From: Pseudovibrio sp. Ad37
Lineage (GTDB): Bacteria > Pseudomonadota > Alphaproteobacteria > Rhizobiales > Stappiaceae
DNA: 35,727 nt
Assembly (NCBI RefSeq): GCF_001623075.1
Contig: NZ_LMCF01000064.1
Coordinates: forward strand, 1 to 35,727
Direction of reading: 5' to 3'
Part shown: positions 10,694-18,224 of the stretch, piece after piece
Layout of the letters: every line of letters begins with the position of its first letter
Numbering within the stretch: position 1 is the stretch's first letter
Position numbers and translations under genes: made by a program
Notes under the pieces: generated by a model
Databases searched by the model: none
The model's input: only the letters and a program-made list of their open reading frames with translations
Told to the model about the DNA's origin: nothing

Positions 10694-10768
10694 CTGCAGG
10701 ACTGAATATCACTTGATTAAAGCATGATACGCAAATGAAAATGAGCGCAGCATGCTCTAGTCCTGCAG
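10694..10768. repeat. Ten-base inverted repeat between convergent genes
   Basis: CTGCAGGACT (10694-10703) and AGTCCTGCAG (10759-10768) are perfect complements 55 bases apart. The right arm overlaps the last codons of the DMT gene. A long stem could serve as a shared 3' structure for the two convergent transcripts; no T-run is present. Confidence 0.4.
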
Positions 10769-11662
10769 ATACCGTGGAAGGCGAGAAGGTTCGTTTGTCA
10801 GGTAAAGCGCAGCCAGCAAAAAGACGAAGCCAACGGCCTGCCCAATACCTAAAGGTTCAGCAAAAACCCAATACCCTGTCAGGATCGCCAGTCCGAACTC
10901 AATGAAGCCGGTGGTATAGGCCGTTTTCCTGCCTGACTTGTCAGAACTTCCATAGGCAAGCAAAAGCTGCGGCAACAATCCTGCAATCAGTGCCAGCCCT
11001 AGAATTGGCAGGGTACTCGGCATGGAACCTTCACCATGCCACACCTTGAGTTCGACAAGAGCAAAAGGAACTGCTGTCAAAACTGCCCCGGCAAAAATAC
11101 AGGCGGCAATGGACAAAGAAGGCAGGTAACTCGGCGTTTTACGGCTAACCATCTGCAAACCGCCATAGCACAATGGCCCAATCAATCCGATTGCAACTGC
11201 AATAAAATCCACATCAGGCAGAGGTGTTGAGGCAATGATGATCAGCAGTGCGCCAAACACCAGTCCAAGCGTGAGCTTGTCACTGCTTCTCAATTTTTCG
11301 CCGCCAAGAGCTCTCAGTATCACCAGAAGCGCAGGATAGGAGAAGAACAGACTAGCTGCCAGATAGATCGGTAGCATGCTCAGAGCAAAAAAATAGCTCC
11401 ATGCCCCAAGCCCCATAATCATACCAAACAGCACATAATGTCGGCTGCTTGGGCCGGATTTAAGCGCTTGTGGCAGGTAGGGAGCAAGCAACACGGCTGG
11501 CAGAATGTAACGCAAGAGAACTGCGGCGCCAGGTGAGATGCCGGCGGCAAAGCCAATCTTTGCAAAATACGGGATGCTTCCGAAGCAGACGGCGCCCAAA
11601 CCCAATGCAACCAGGCTCACAAGCTTGTGGCCTTTGCCTCCACTTTTAAATCCATGAAACAT
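10757..11662 (-). CDS. EamA/DMT-family transporter
   Basis: A 301-residue inner-membrane protein with about ten hydrophobic helices in two similar halves, the usual EamA (drug/metabolite transporter) duplication. The first half begins VALGLGAVCFGSIPYFAKIG. The second starts near residue 155 (AVAIGLIGPLCYGGLQMVSR) and ends with GFVFLLAALYLTN. Such proteins usually export amino acids, nucleosides or other metabolites, or take up sugars; the substrate cannot be read from sequence. The ATG at 11662 lacks a strong ribosome binding site. The haloacid dehalogenase gene lies 189 bases upstream on the same strand. Confidence 0.88.
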   Translation of the reverse strand: MFHGFKSGGKGHKLVSLVALGLGAVCFGSIPYFAKIGFAAGISPGAAVLLRYILPAVLLAPYLPQALKSGPSSRHYVLFGMIMGLGAWSYFFALSMLPIYLAASLFFSYPALLVILRALGGEKLRSSDKLTLGLVFGALLIIIASTPLPDVDFIAVAIGLIGPLCYGGLQMVSRKTPSYLPSLSIAACIFAGAVLTAVPFALVELKVWHGEGSMPSTLPILGLALIAGLLPQLLLAYGSSDKSGRKTAYTTGFIEFGLAILTGYWVFAEPLGIGQAVGFVFLLAALYLTNEPSRLPRYLQD

Positions 11663-11851
11663 GAAGTCTAAGTAACGCCGATTGCTTCTACTCTGAAATA
11701 GGTTCTGGCCTCAAAGCCGCCACAAATATGAAACCTGCACGGGCTAAGAGCAAGTTTATTCGCTGAGCCAGCTGAGTTTGAGCTCAGATGGCCACAGAAA
11801 ATAGGCCTGTAATGAGGTTTATGCCAATTCAGGGTCAGGTGCACTCAAGGT

Positions 11852-12514
11852 TCAACCCAACGCAGGAAGCCCACTCAGGTCTTTCAAAACAGCAGATGGC
11901 GCCAGGTCTGCATATTCATCTGGCATCTGAGAGCGATTAATCCAGACCGTCCGCATACCGTACTTTGTTGCACCTGCAATGTCCCAGCGGTTACTGGACT
12001 GGAATGAAATCGCTTCGGGATACATACGGAAATGAGTTGTCACAAGATCATAAACATCTGGATGTGGCTTGTAGGTTTGCACCGGATCAACCGAGAAGAC
12101 CTCGTCAAAGGAATCCGTGATACCAGCGTTCTTGAGGGCACCATCCATCATCTTCATAGGAGCGTTTGACAGGATCGCGAGCTTGGAACCACGTTCACGC
12201 AGATCTTTCAGAAGCTGAGGAACTTCCGGATAGCAATCCAGCTCCCAGTAAGCGGCCAACAGCTCATCGCGTGCGCTTTTGTTTGCTTCTGGTACAAGCG
12301 CAAATGCAGTGTCCAGAGCCTGAACTGTCAGCTCCCAGAAATCTACATACTGCCCCATAAGAGAACGAACCCAGGAGTATTCCAGTTGCTTCTCACGCCA
12401 GATGGATGAGAGCTTTTTGCCTTCAGGACCCACAGCACCCATGTGTTTTCTAGCGGCAGCATGCACGTCAAAAAGAGTTCCATAGGCATCAAAAATATAA
12501 ACTGAGTGGCTCAT
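11852..12514 (-). CDS. Haloacid dehalogenase, type II (L-2-haloacid dehalogenase family)
   Basis: A 220-residue HAD-superfamily hydrolase. Motif I FDAYGTLFD holds the nucleophile Asp9. Motif II is LAILSNAP (Ser about 117), motif III a Lys in YKPHPDVY, and motif IV the SSNRWDIAGA segment of the dehalogenase subfamily. The S-S-N-x-W-D-I-x-G-A pattern is characteristic of (S)-2-haloacid dehalogenases, which replace the C2 halogen by hydroxyl with inversion. The start at 12514 is chosen for GGAGAG just upstream; a frame starting 24 bases earlier has no ribosome binding site. Marine bacteria often carry such genes, and the real substrate may be a different small acid. Confidence 0.9.
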   Translation of the reverse strand: MSHSVYIFDAYGTLFDVHAAARKHMGAVGPEGKKLSSIWREKQLEYSWVRSLMGQYVDFWELTVQALDTAFALVPEANKSARDELLAAYWELDCYPEVPQLLKDLRERGSKLAILSNAPMKMMDGALKNAGITDSFDEVFSVDPVQTYKPHPDVYDLVTTHFRMYPEAISFQSSNRWDIAGATKYGMRTVWINRSQMPDEYADLAPSAVLKDLSGLPALG

Positions 12515-13080
12515 CTCTGCTCTCCGGCTTTGCACCAAGCGTCAAGATTGGCAAATTCCAATACCTCTAAGAAAGCGATGTCATGCGTGTTCGTCAAGGC
12601 ATGGTAAATACGTGCCCCCTATGCTTTGGGCGCAAAAATTTAACAATTGCTCCATGAAAACAACATTTCACTCCAAAATTGCTCATACACGCACAAAACA
12701 CGGCCAGAATCTTTAGCCAGCTCTCACGAAGGTTGCGGCAATCTCAAAAGTCCTCAAAACACGATTGCGTTAAAACTGTGCAAAAGAACAAAGAAGAGGC
12801 GTCAGGCCTGAAAACTACACGCAAGTCACAAGCCGCAATCTAATTGCGTTTTCTCACTATTTATTCGCGTGCAGTGACATTTAATTGCGCTTAAGAGCTA
12901 AAATAACTGCGGGATATAACTTTGAGCACGTTTGTGTTGGGCGTGATGACCGCACCTTGATGCTTTATCTTCTTTGTCGAGAGTATGGTTGACCCCATTT
13001 GAATTCTCAGGTCGACTGACAATAGATAATTGGGCGGGGCCTTTCAGGCTCATAAGCCGACTTTTGAGGAGAGATTAATT
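12515..13080. other. 566-base region between divergent dehalogenase and ilvE genes
   Basis: No credible gene. The right half should hold the ilvE promoter and leader. Notable are the palindrome CGCAAT-CTA-ATTGCG at 12834-12848, a second TTAATTGCG at 12881-12889 and an earlier ATTGCG at 12764-12769. Confidence 0.55.
12834..12889. promoter_or_regulatory. Possible operator repeats upstream of ilvE
   Basis: A perfect six-base-arm palindrome (CGCAAT-CTA-ATTGCG, 12834-12848) is followed by a direct copy of AATTGCG ending at 12889, 41 bases on. About four helical turns separate the two copies, which suits cooperative binding by a dimeric regulator. The regulator is not known. Confidence 0.35.
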
Positions 13081-13950
13081 ATGGCCGAAATGTCGAAGAC
13101 TCGGACATGGGTTGAAGGCAAATGGTACGAGGGCAATCCGCCACTGATCGGTCCGCGTACGCATTCTTTTTGGTTGGGTTCGAACGTATTTGATGGTGCC
13201 CGTGGATTTGAAGGCGTTATGCCTGACCTTGACTTGCATTGTGAACGTCTGAACCGGTCTGCCGTAAACCTTGGTATGAAACCAACCATGCGCTTTGAAG
13301 AGATGGTTGAACTCGCGACAGAAGGCATGACCAAGTTTGAAGCGGACGAAGCAGTTTACATCCGTCCGATGTACTGGGCTGAACACGATGGTCCTGGCGT
13401 TATTGACGGTGATCCGGAATCTACTCGTTTCTGCATGTGCCTGTTTGAAGCTCCAATGCCGCCCAAAGGTGCTTCCAACAGCCTGACATTGTCTCCATTC
13501 CGCCGGCCAACAATGGAATCCATGCCAGTGAATGCGAAGGCTGGCTGCTTGTACCCAAACAATGCGCGGGCATCGCGTGAAGCAAAGTCCCGTGGCTTTG
13601 ACAATGCAATCATGCTGGATGCTCTGGGCAATGTTGCAGAGCTGACCTCAGCCAACATCTTCATGGTCAAGGATGGTGAGGTGCTCACCCCTTACTGGAA
13701 TGGCACCTTCCTGAATGGCATCACCCGCCAGCGCATTATCAAACTGCTCAGTAGCGCTGGTTATAACGTGCATGAAACAACGCTGACCTTTAAGGATTTT
13801 CTTGAGGCTGATGAGATCTTCTCAACCGGTAACTACGGCAAGGTGGTTCCAGTCCACAAACTGGAAGACCGCACAATGGACCATGGTCCTGTTGCTGCCA
13901 AAGCAAGAGAACTCTATTGGGAGTTTGCACACGCCAAAGTGCCTGCATAA
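13081..13950 (+). CDS. ilvE: Branched-chain amino acid aminotransferase
   Basis: A 289-residue PLP enzyme of fold type IV that transaminates leucine, isoleucine and valine against 2-oxoglutarate. Signals are the catalytic Lys in VNAKAGCLYPNNARA (about residue 160), the class IV pattern GNVAELTSANIFMVKDG (about 184-200) and the phosphate-binding NGITRQRI. Motif spacing and length fit the short alphaproteobacterial IlvE type. D-amino acid aminotransferase and aminodeoxychorismate lyase share the fold but fit less well. ATG 13081 is preceded by GAGGAGAG, whereas the open frame upstream of it has no such support. It is monocistronic, with an intrinsic terminator 25 bases past the stop. Confidence 0.93.
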   Translation: MAEMSKTRTWVEGKWYEGNPPLIGPRTHSFWLGSNVFDGARGFEGVMPDLDLHCERLNRSAVNLGMKPTMRFEEMVELATEGMTKFEADEAVYIRPMYWAEHDGPGVIDGDPESTRFCMCLFEAPMPPKGASNSLTLSPFRRPTMESMPVNAKAGCLYPNNARASREAKSRGFDNAIMLDALGNVAELTSANIFMVKDGEVLTPYWNGTFLNGITRQRIIKLLSSAGYNVHETTLTFKDFLEADEIFSTGNYGKVVPVHKLEDRTMDHGPVAAKARELYWEFAHAKVPA

Positions 13951-13974
13951 GCTCAGGAACTAGCAAATTATGGA

Positions 13975-13998
13975 GGGAGGCCGTTGCCTCCCTTTTTT
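13975..13998 (+). terminator. Intrinsic terminator of ilvE
   Basis: GGGAGGC-CGTT-GCCTCCC followed by TTTTTT. The T-run overlaps the stop codon of the convergent MFS gene, so one structure separates the two transcripts. Confidence 0.85.
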
Positions 13999-15211
13999 AT
14001 GCCGGTGTGAAACGCTTGATCGTGAGTAACGCGGCAAGAATGAGAGCACCAGCAGCGACAAGTGAGGCCAGCAAAAAGTCGCCGTTCAGCTCATAGAGGT
14101 AACCGGCAAAGCTCGGGCCAAACATCTGGCCTAAACCAAAGGCAGCGGTCATCAGGCCGACAATCTGGCGAGGGTTAGAACTTGCAAGACGGCGCGCCTC
14201 AACAAGCCCAATCGATGTAATGCCAACAAACGTCCCACCCAACAGGATTGCAGCTGCTGAAAGCCCGGCGATAGTCGGTGTCAGAACACTCAAAGCGACA
14301 CCAATGGCTTCCAGTGTGCAGGCGACTGCAATTGCACGGCCATACCCGATACGAACTGCCAGCTTCTCCCAAAAGAAGACGGAAGGGATGATCGCAAGTC
14401 CAACCAGCAGCCAGCCAAGGGATTTCATTGGTGCGAGCTCAGGCGTCGAACTAGCCAATGCGCCGAGGAATGTGGCGGTGATGACGTAACCAAAACCGAA
14501 GCAGCCGTAAGCAAAGATCAAGCGCCACGCGCTCAGGTTCAGTGGCTTGGTTGTAGTCTCTGCTTGGATGGCATGAGAAGTTGATCGAGGATGAAGCTCT
14601 TTTCGTGGAGGCAAAAGAAACGGCACGGACAACGAAAGCAGAAGACTGAGCGCACCGCTTGCGATCCAAAGCTGTGATGAACTTTCTAAGCTTGTGCCGA
14701 GCCATTCAATCATAAGGGACGAACCTGCAATGCCGATACCAACTCCAGTGAAATGGATCGGAAAGAGATGAAGGCTACGGGTCTCAGCCAGCCGTTGCAT
14801 GACAATATTTGCGACCAAAACAAATGCATAAGCGCTTGCCAGCCCAGCTAGAAAGCGAATGACAACGAACCAGTAAGCGCCAAGACTAAACGCCATGAAA
14901 AAGGTGACTACAGTGCTCGTGATCAATGCGATCATGAAGATACGATAGGGACCGCCGGGCAGGGGAGCGCGAGCTGCCAGCAGTGCTCCGAGCAGATAAC
15001 CAAGATAATTGGAGGAGGCGACAAATCCTGCGTTGACTTCATTCAAAGTTCCGTCCTGCAACATGAACGGCAGAACCGGAGTATAGACAAATCTTCCGAT
15101 ACCCATGACTGCAGCCATAGCAAGGCAGCCACCCACCGCAGAAAGGACTGCAAACTGGTCTTTTTCGGTCGTAGTGGATGTTTTCATGAGTTTTTCGGAG
15201 GCATCTGACAC
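13997..15211 (-). CDS. MFS transporter, YbfB/YjiJ family
   Basis: A 404-residue inner-membrane protein with about twelve helices. The N-terminal helix MAAVMGIGRFVYTPVLPFML and the later LFPIHFTGVGIGIAGSSLMI are characteristic of the YbfB/YjiJ branch of the major facilitator superfamily. Substrates of this branch are not well established. The frame begins with GTG at 15211, supported by AAGGA eight bases upstream; the first in-frame ATG (15187) has no such site. It diverges from sodB, sharing a 236-base promoter region that contains the palindrome ATTTGCAAAT (15314-15323). Whether it is co-regulated with superoxide dismutase is unknown. Confidence 0.88.
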   Translation of the reverse strand: MSDASEKLMKTSTTTEKDQFAVLSAVGGCLAMAAVMGIGRFVYTPVLPFMLQDGTLNEVNAGFVASSNYLGYLLGALLAARAPLPGGPYRIFMIALITSTVVTFFMAFSLGAYWFVVIRFLAGLASAYAFVLVANIVMQRLAETRSLHLFPIHFTGVGIGIAGSSLMIEWLGTSLESSSQLWIASGALSLLLSLSVPFLLPPRKELHPRSTSHAIQAETTTKPLNLSAWRLIFAYGCFGFGYVITATFLGALASSTPELAPMKSLGWLLVGLAIIPSVFFWEKLAVRIGYGRAIAVACTLEAIGVALSVLTPTIAGLSAAAILLGGTFVGITSIGLVEARRLASSNPRQIVGLMTAAFGLGQMFGPSFAGYLYELNGDFLLASLVAAGALILAALLTIKRFTPA

Positions 15212-15447
15212 AAATTGATTCCTTACAAGCCGCAGAATACAGCCAATAATGTGACCTCACAGCTCCTGTAATTTCCAACTTAGAAGTTCTACTTACAAAA
15301 AAACAAGAAAAATATTTGCAAATTATGCTCTTCACCCGTTGCTCATACGGAAAAACATCACTATTTTGCACCATGAGTTGCAGCGCTGCTCGGTTGTAAA
15401 ACTGAAAAGTTCTGCGCCCAAAATTTCCTTTCCCATGGAGGTATACC

Positions 15448-16047
15448 ATGTCTTTTGCTCTTGAAGACCTGCCATACGCATACGACGCTCTGGCCCCTTA
15501 TATGTCTGCTGAAACTCTCGAGTTCCACCATGACAAGCACCATATGGCTTATGTAACCAACGGCAACAAGCTGCTCGAAGGTTCTGGTCTTGAAGGCAAA
15601 AGCCTTGAAGAGATCGTCAAGGAAAGCTACGGCACCAATGCAGGCCTGTTCAACAACGCTGGTCAGCACCTTAACCACCTGCACTTCTGGAAATGGATGA
15701 AGCCAAATGGCGGCGGTTCTTCTCTGCCGGGCGTTCTGGCTAAGAAGTTTGACGAAGACCTCGGTGGTTTCGACAAGTTCCGCGCTGACTTCATCAACGC
15801 TGGTGTAACCCAGTTCGGTTCCGGTTGGGCATGGCTGGCTATTAAAGGCGGCAAGCTCGTGGTGATGAAAACACCTAACGGTGAAAACCCAATCGTACAC
15901 GGCGCAACCCCAATTCTTGGCTGCGACGTATGGGAACATTCCTACTACATCGACTACCGCAACGCGCGTCCTAAGTACCTGGAAGCGTTCGTTGATAACC
16001 TGATCAACTGGGAATACGTGGAAGAGCTGTACTCTGCAGCTGTTTAA
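15448..16047 (+). CDS. sodB: Superoxide dismutase, iron type
   Basis: A 199-residue cytoplasmic enzyme converting superoxide to oxygen and hydrogen peroxide. Metal ligands are His27, His77 (NHLHFW), Asp160 and His164 (DVWEHSYY). Gln73 in NNAGQ, placed as in iron SODs (manganese enzymes have Gly there), together with YIDYRNARPKYL, points to the Fe type; cambialistic use of Mn is possible. The ribosome binding site is strong (GGAGGTATACC before ATG). A textbook terminator follows, so it is a single-gene unit. The divergent MFS gene shares the upstream region. Confidence 0.96.
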   Translation: MSFALEDLPYAYDALAPYMSAETLEFHHDKHHMAYVTNGNKLLEGSGLEGKSLEEIVKESYGTNAGLFNNAGQHLNHLHFWKWMKPNGGGSSLPGVLAKKFDEDLGGFDKFRADFINAGVTQFGSGWAWLAIKGGKLVVMKTPNGENPIVHGATPILGCDVWEHSYYIDYRNARPKYLEAFVDNLINWEYVEELYSAAV

Positions 16048-16068
16048 TCCCAAAGACAGATTATAATC

Positions 16069-16093
16069 AAGGCGGCCTCGTGCCGCCTTTTTT
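16069..16093 (+). terminator. Intrinsic terminator of sodB
   Basis: AAGGCGGC-CTCGT-GCCGCCTT followed by a T-run, 22 bases past the stop. Confidence 0.92.
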
Positions 16094-16119
16094 GTCTCGA
16101 TGGCTTTGATTTTTTAAGT

Positions 16120-16156
16120 TGTCACTATTGACAGTTAATTATTTGAAGCCTATCTC
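16120..16156 (+). promoter_or_regulatory. Promoter of the tetR-Rieske operon with overlapping palindrome
   Basis: A perfect -35 box TTGACA (16128-16133) is followed by a 17-base spacer and a -10-like TATCTC (16151-16156), 33 bases before the tetR ATG. The -35 lies inside the palindrome TGTCA-CTAT-TGACA (16120-16133). That is where a self-repressing TetR dimer would be expected to bind. The role is inferred. Confidence 0.55.
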
Positions 16157-16188
16157 TACTCGTGTCCGATGAGTGAAAGCACATACCC

Positions 16189-16797
16189 ATGCCGCGTCCT
16201 AGTGTTCAATCCGCCAGACTAAATGAAATTGTTGAAGCTGCTGCGAAATGCGTTGCTCAATATGGTTTGGAAGGCGTGACGCTGGAACGCATTGCTGAAG
16301 AAACCGGACTGAAACGACCGCTTATCAGGCACCATGCCGGTAATCGGGAAGAGATAATAAACGCTGTTGTAACCCATGTTCTGTCAGGCTTTGGTGAGTT
16401 GACGACAATGTTCGCAAACGCATTGCCAGCAAAACGTGGTTCCTACACTGCCGTTGATCATCTGTTTGATGATCACGGCCACTCTGATCCAGCTGAGATG
16501 ATGGTGTTCCAATCCATTGTTGCAGCAGCAGACAGGTTTCCTGCTGAGGCAAAAGCTCTTCTAAAATGGGTTGGTGATTTTACAGCAGTTGTCGTCGAGG
16601 CAATTAAACGAGACTTTCCTGAAGTGGAGAGTGAAGCCGCCGAAACCGTTGCCCATGGCATCGTGGCACTCTACTTCAACGTTGATTCCTTGGCTCCCCT
16701 CAAGCCGCCACACGCGTGGAGGCGTTATGCAAAAAATGCAGCATTGCTGCTGCTGAGGTCCTTGGAAGATAATGCAGGTACTCAAAGAGCTCCTTAG
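16189..16797 (+). CDS. TetR-family transcriptional regulator
   Basis: A 202-residue one-component repressor. Residues 10-56 form the TetR helix-turn-helix (EIVEAAAKCVAQYGLEGVTL, then RIAEETGLKRPLIRHHAGNR). The C-terminal all-helical ligand and dimer domain is divergent, as usual. It is the first gene of a four-gene operon in which each gene overlaps the next, so it most likely controls its own expression and that of the downstream oxygenase in response to the substrate or a product. The stop overlaps the next gene by 26 bases. The ligand is unknown. Confidence 0.9.
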   Translation: MPRPSVQSARLNEIVEAAAKCVAQYGLEGVTLERIAEETGLKRPLIRHHAGNREEIINAVVTHVLSGFGELTTMFANALPAKRGSYTAVDHLFDDHGHSDPAEMMVFQSIVAAADRFPAEAKALLKWVGDFTAVVVEAIKRDFPEVESEAAETVAHGIVALYFNVDSLAPLKPPHAWRRYAKNAALLLLRSLEDNAGTQRAP

Positions 16798-17077
16798 AAA
16801 GATAATCAGCTACGGCAAGTGGCGAACCATTTTTGCTCTGATCCTGATTGCTGCCTCGCTTTACTACGGCTGGCAGTGGGTCTGGGGTGCGCTTTTCCTC
16901 CTCTGGACAGTTAGAGCGTGGCGGAGTCAATCCGTCTATGTTGTCGAAACTCTCACTCGCGGTGATAACCCGTTCCTGTTCTGGATCACAATCATCCTGT
17001 GGGCGACGCTTTCGCTCTATCTCATCCTCGCAGATCTAATAATGAAGCTAGGAGGCGTTCCCTATGTCTACTCATAG
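16772..17077 (+). CDS. Small inner-membrane protein in the Rieske operon
   Basis: A 101-residue protein that I do not recognise as a named family. It has a basic N-terminus (LRKIISYGKWR), a hydrophobic stretch at about 18-47 (one long or two tight helices, rich in Trp/Tyr), a polar loop (about 48-65), and a second helix at about 66-88. Net positive residues at the start suggest the N-terminus faces the cytoplasm. It starts inside tetR and ends inside the Rieske gene (14-base overlap), so it is co-translated with both. It could anchor the oxygenase at the membrane, help substrate entry, or act separately. The overlaps and a GGAAG element before ATG argue that it is real. Confidence 0.75.
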   Translation: MQVLKELLRKIISYGKWRTIFALILIAASLYYGWQWVWGALFLLWTVRAWRSQSVYVVETLTRGDNPFLFWITIILWATLSLYLILADLIMKLGGVPYVYS

Positions 17078-18224
17078 CAACGGTATGCCCGTTCTCCCCA
17101 AAGAGGCCTACACCTCACAAGAATGGTTTGATCGAGAGCAGGCCGAAATCTTCTCCAAAACCTGGTCACTGGCAGGCTTTCAGGAGGACATCACTGAACC
17201 TGGCCAGTACATTTCCGTTCAGGCTGGTTTGAACAATATCTTTATCGTAATGGGTCGTGATCATCGCTTGCGTGCGTTTCACAACATCTGCCGCCACAGA
17301 GGCACCCAGCTTTTGCGAGCTGAAGGCAAGACGCAAAAGGCGATCACATGCCCATACCATGATTGGACTTATGACCTTAAAGGCAACCTGATTTCTGTCC
17401 CGGAACAAGAAAAAGAGTTTCCCGGTATCGATTTGTCTTGCAATGGTTTGAAAAAGGCGTCTGTCGATATTTGGCGCGGAATGCTCTGGGTTCACCCAGA
17501 TGAAAATGCTCCATCAATCATAAATTGGTTTGGAGAGGTAGAGCCATACCTTGCGCCATATGATCCAGCTGGATTGATTGAGACGGAAGAGGGCTACTCA
17601 AAGCACGAAATCAAGGCCAATTGGAAGATTATCGTCGAGAACTACATCGACGGGTATCATCTGTCACACCTGCATTCTCATACGCTCAACATGTATGACC
17701 ACTCAAAGATTGAGTGTGAGTTCATCGGCCCACACTTCGCCTTCTGGGAGCCCCTTGCAGACTTCTATGCAGCTGAAGTGGAAAAGGTCACACCAATGCC
17801 ACTCATTCCGGGCATCCCGAAAGACAAGATGGGAGCCTGGGTGCCAATGTTGTTTCCGGGGATTGGATTGGGTGAATCTGAGAATTCATGGTCCACCTTC
17901 CATATAACGCCAATCGCCCCGGACAGATCCATGGTTGAGATACGGACCCGTGTGGCAAATGAATCCACTTGGGCCTTCACAAAAGCGGCCATGGCATCAG
18001 CCTCCCTCTGGGATAAGCATCTGGGTGCCAAATTCAACGCAGGCCCGAAAGTGGATCCGATGTCGTCTGGTGACTTTATGCAGGAAGATATCTACGCCTG
18101 CGAACAGCAGCAGAAGTCCCTGCAGAGTCCTTTCTTTGAACACGGCCCGTCCTCCAAACACGGCGAAAAGCCCGTTCGCGATCATCAGCGTGTCGTGGCT
18201 GAATGGGTGGAGCGCAAACCGTGA
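17064..18224 (+). CDS. Rieske non-heme iron oxygenase, alpha subunit
   Basis: A 386-residue ring-hydroxylating-type oxygenase component. The N-terminal Rieske [2Fe-2S] domain has CRHRG (Cys76, His78) and CPYHDW (Cys96, His99). The C-terminal catalytic domain has NYIDGYHLSHLH, giving Asn193, the bridging Asp196 and iron ligands His199 and His204; a carboxylate ligand should lie near the C-terminus. It receives electrons from the reductase encoded next. No beta subunit gene is present, so it would be an alpha-only (alpha3) enzyme, like those that oxidise quaternary amines (GbcA, CntA, Stc2 types) or some aromatic acids. The substrate is not identified. GGAGG upstream supports the start. Confidence 0.92.
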   Translation: MSTHSNGMPVLPKEAYTSQEWFDREQAEIFSKTWSLAGFQEDITEPGQYISVQAGLNNIFIVMGRDHRLRAFHNICRHRGTQLLRAEGKTQKAITCPYHDWTYDLKGNLISVPEQEKEFPGIDLSCNGLKKASVDIWRGMLWVHPDENAPSIINWFGEVEPYLAPYDPAGLIETEEGYSKHEIKANWKIIVENYIDGYHLSHLHSHTLNMYDHSKIECEFIGPHFAFWEPLADFYAAEVEKVTPMPLIPGIPKDKMGAWVPMLFPGIGLGESENSWSTFHITPIAPDRSMVEIRTRVANESTWAFTKAAMASASLWDKHLGAKFNAGPKVDPMSSGDFMQEDIYACEQQQKSLQSPFFEHGPSSKHGEKPVRDHQRVVAEWVERKP

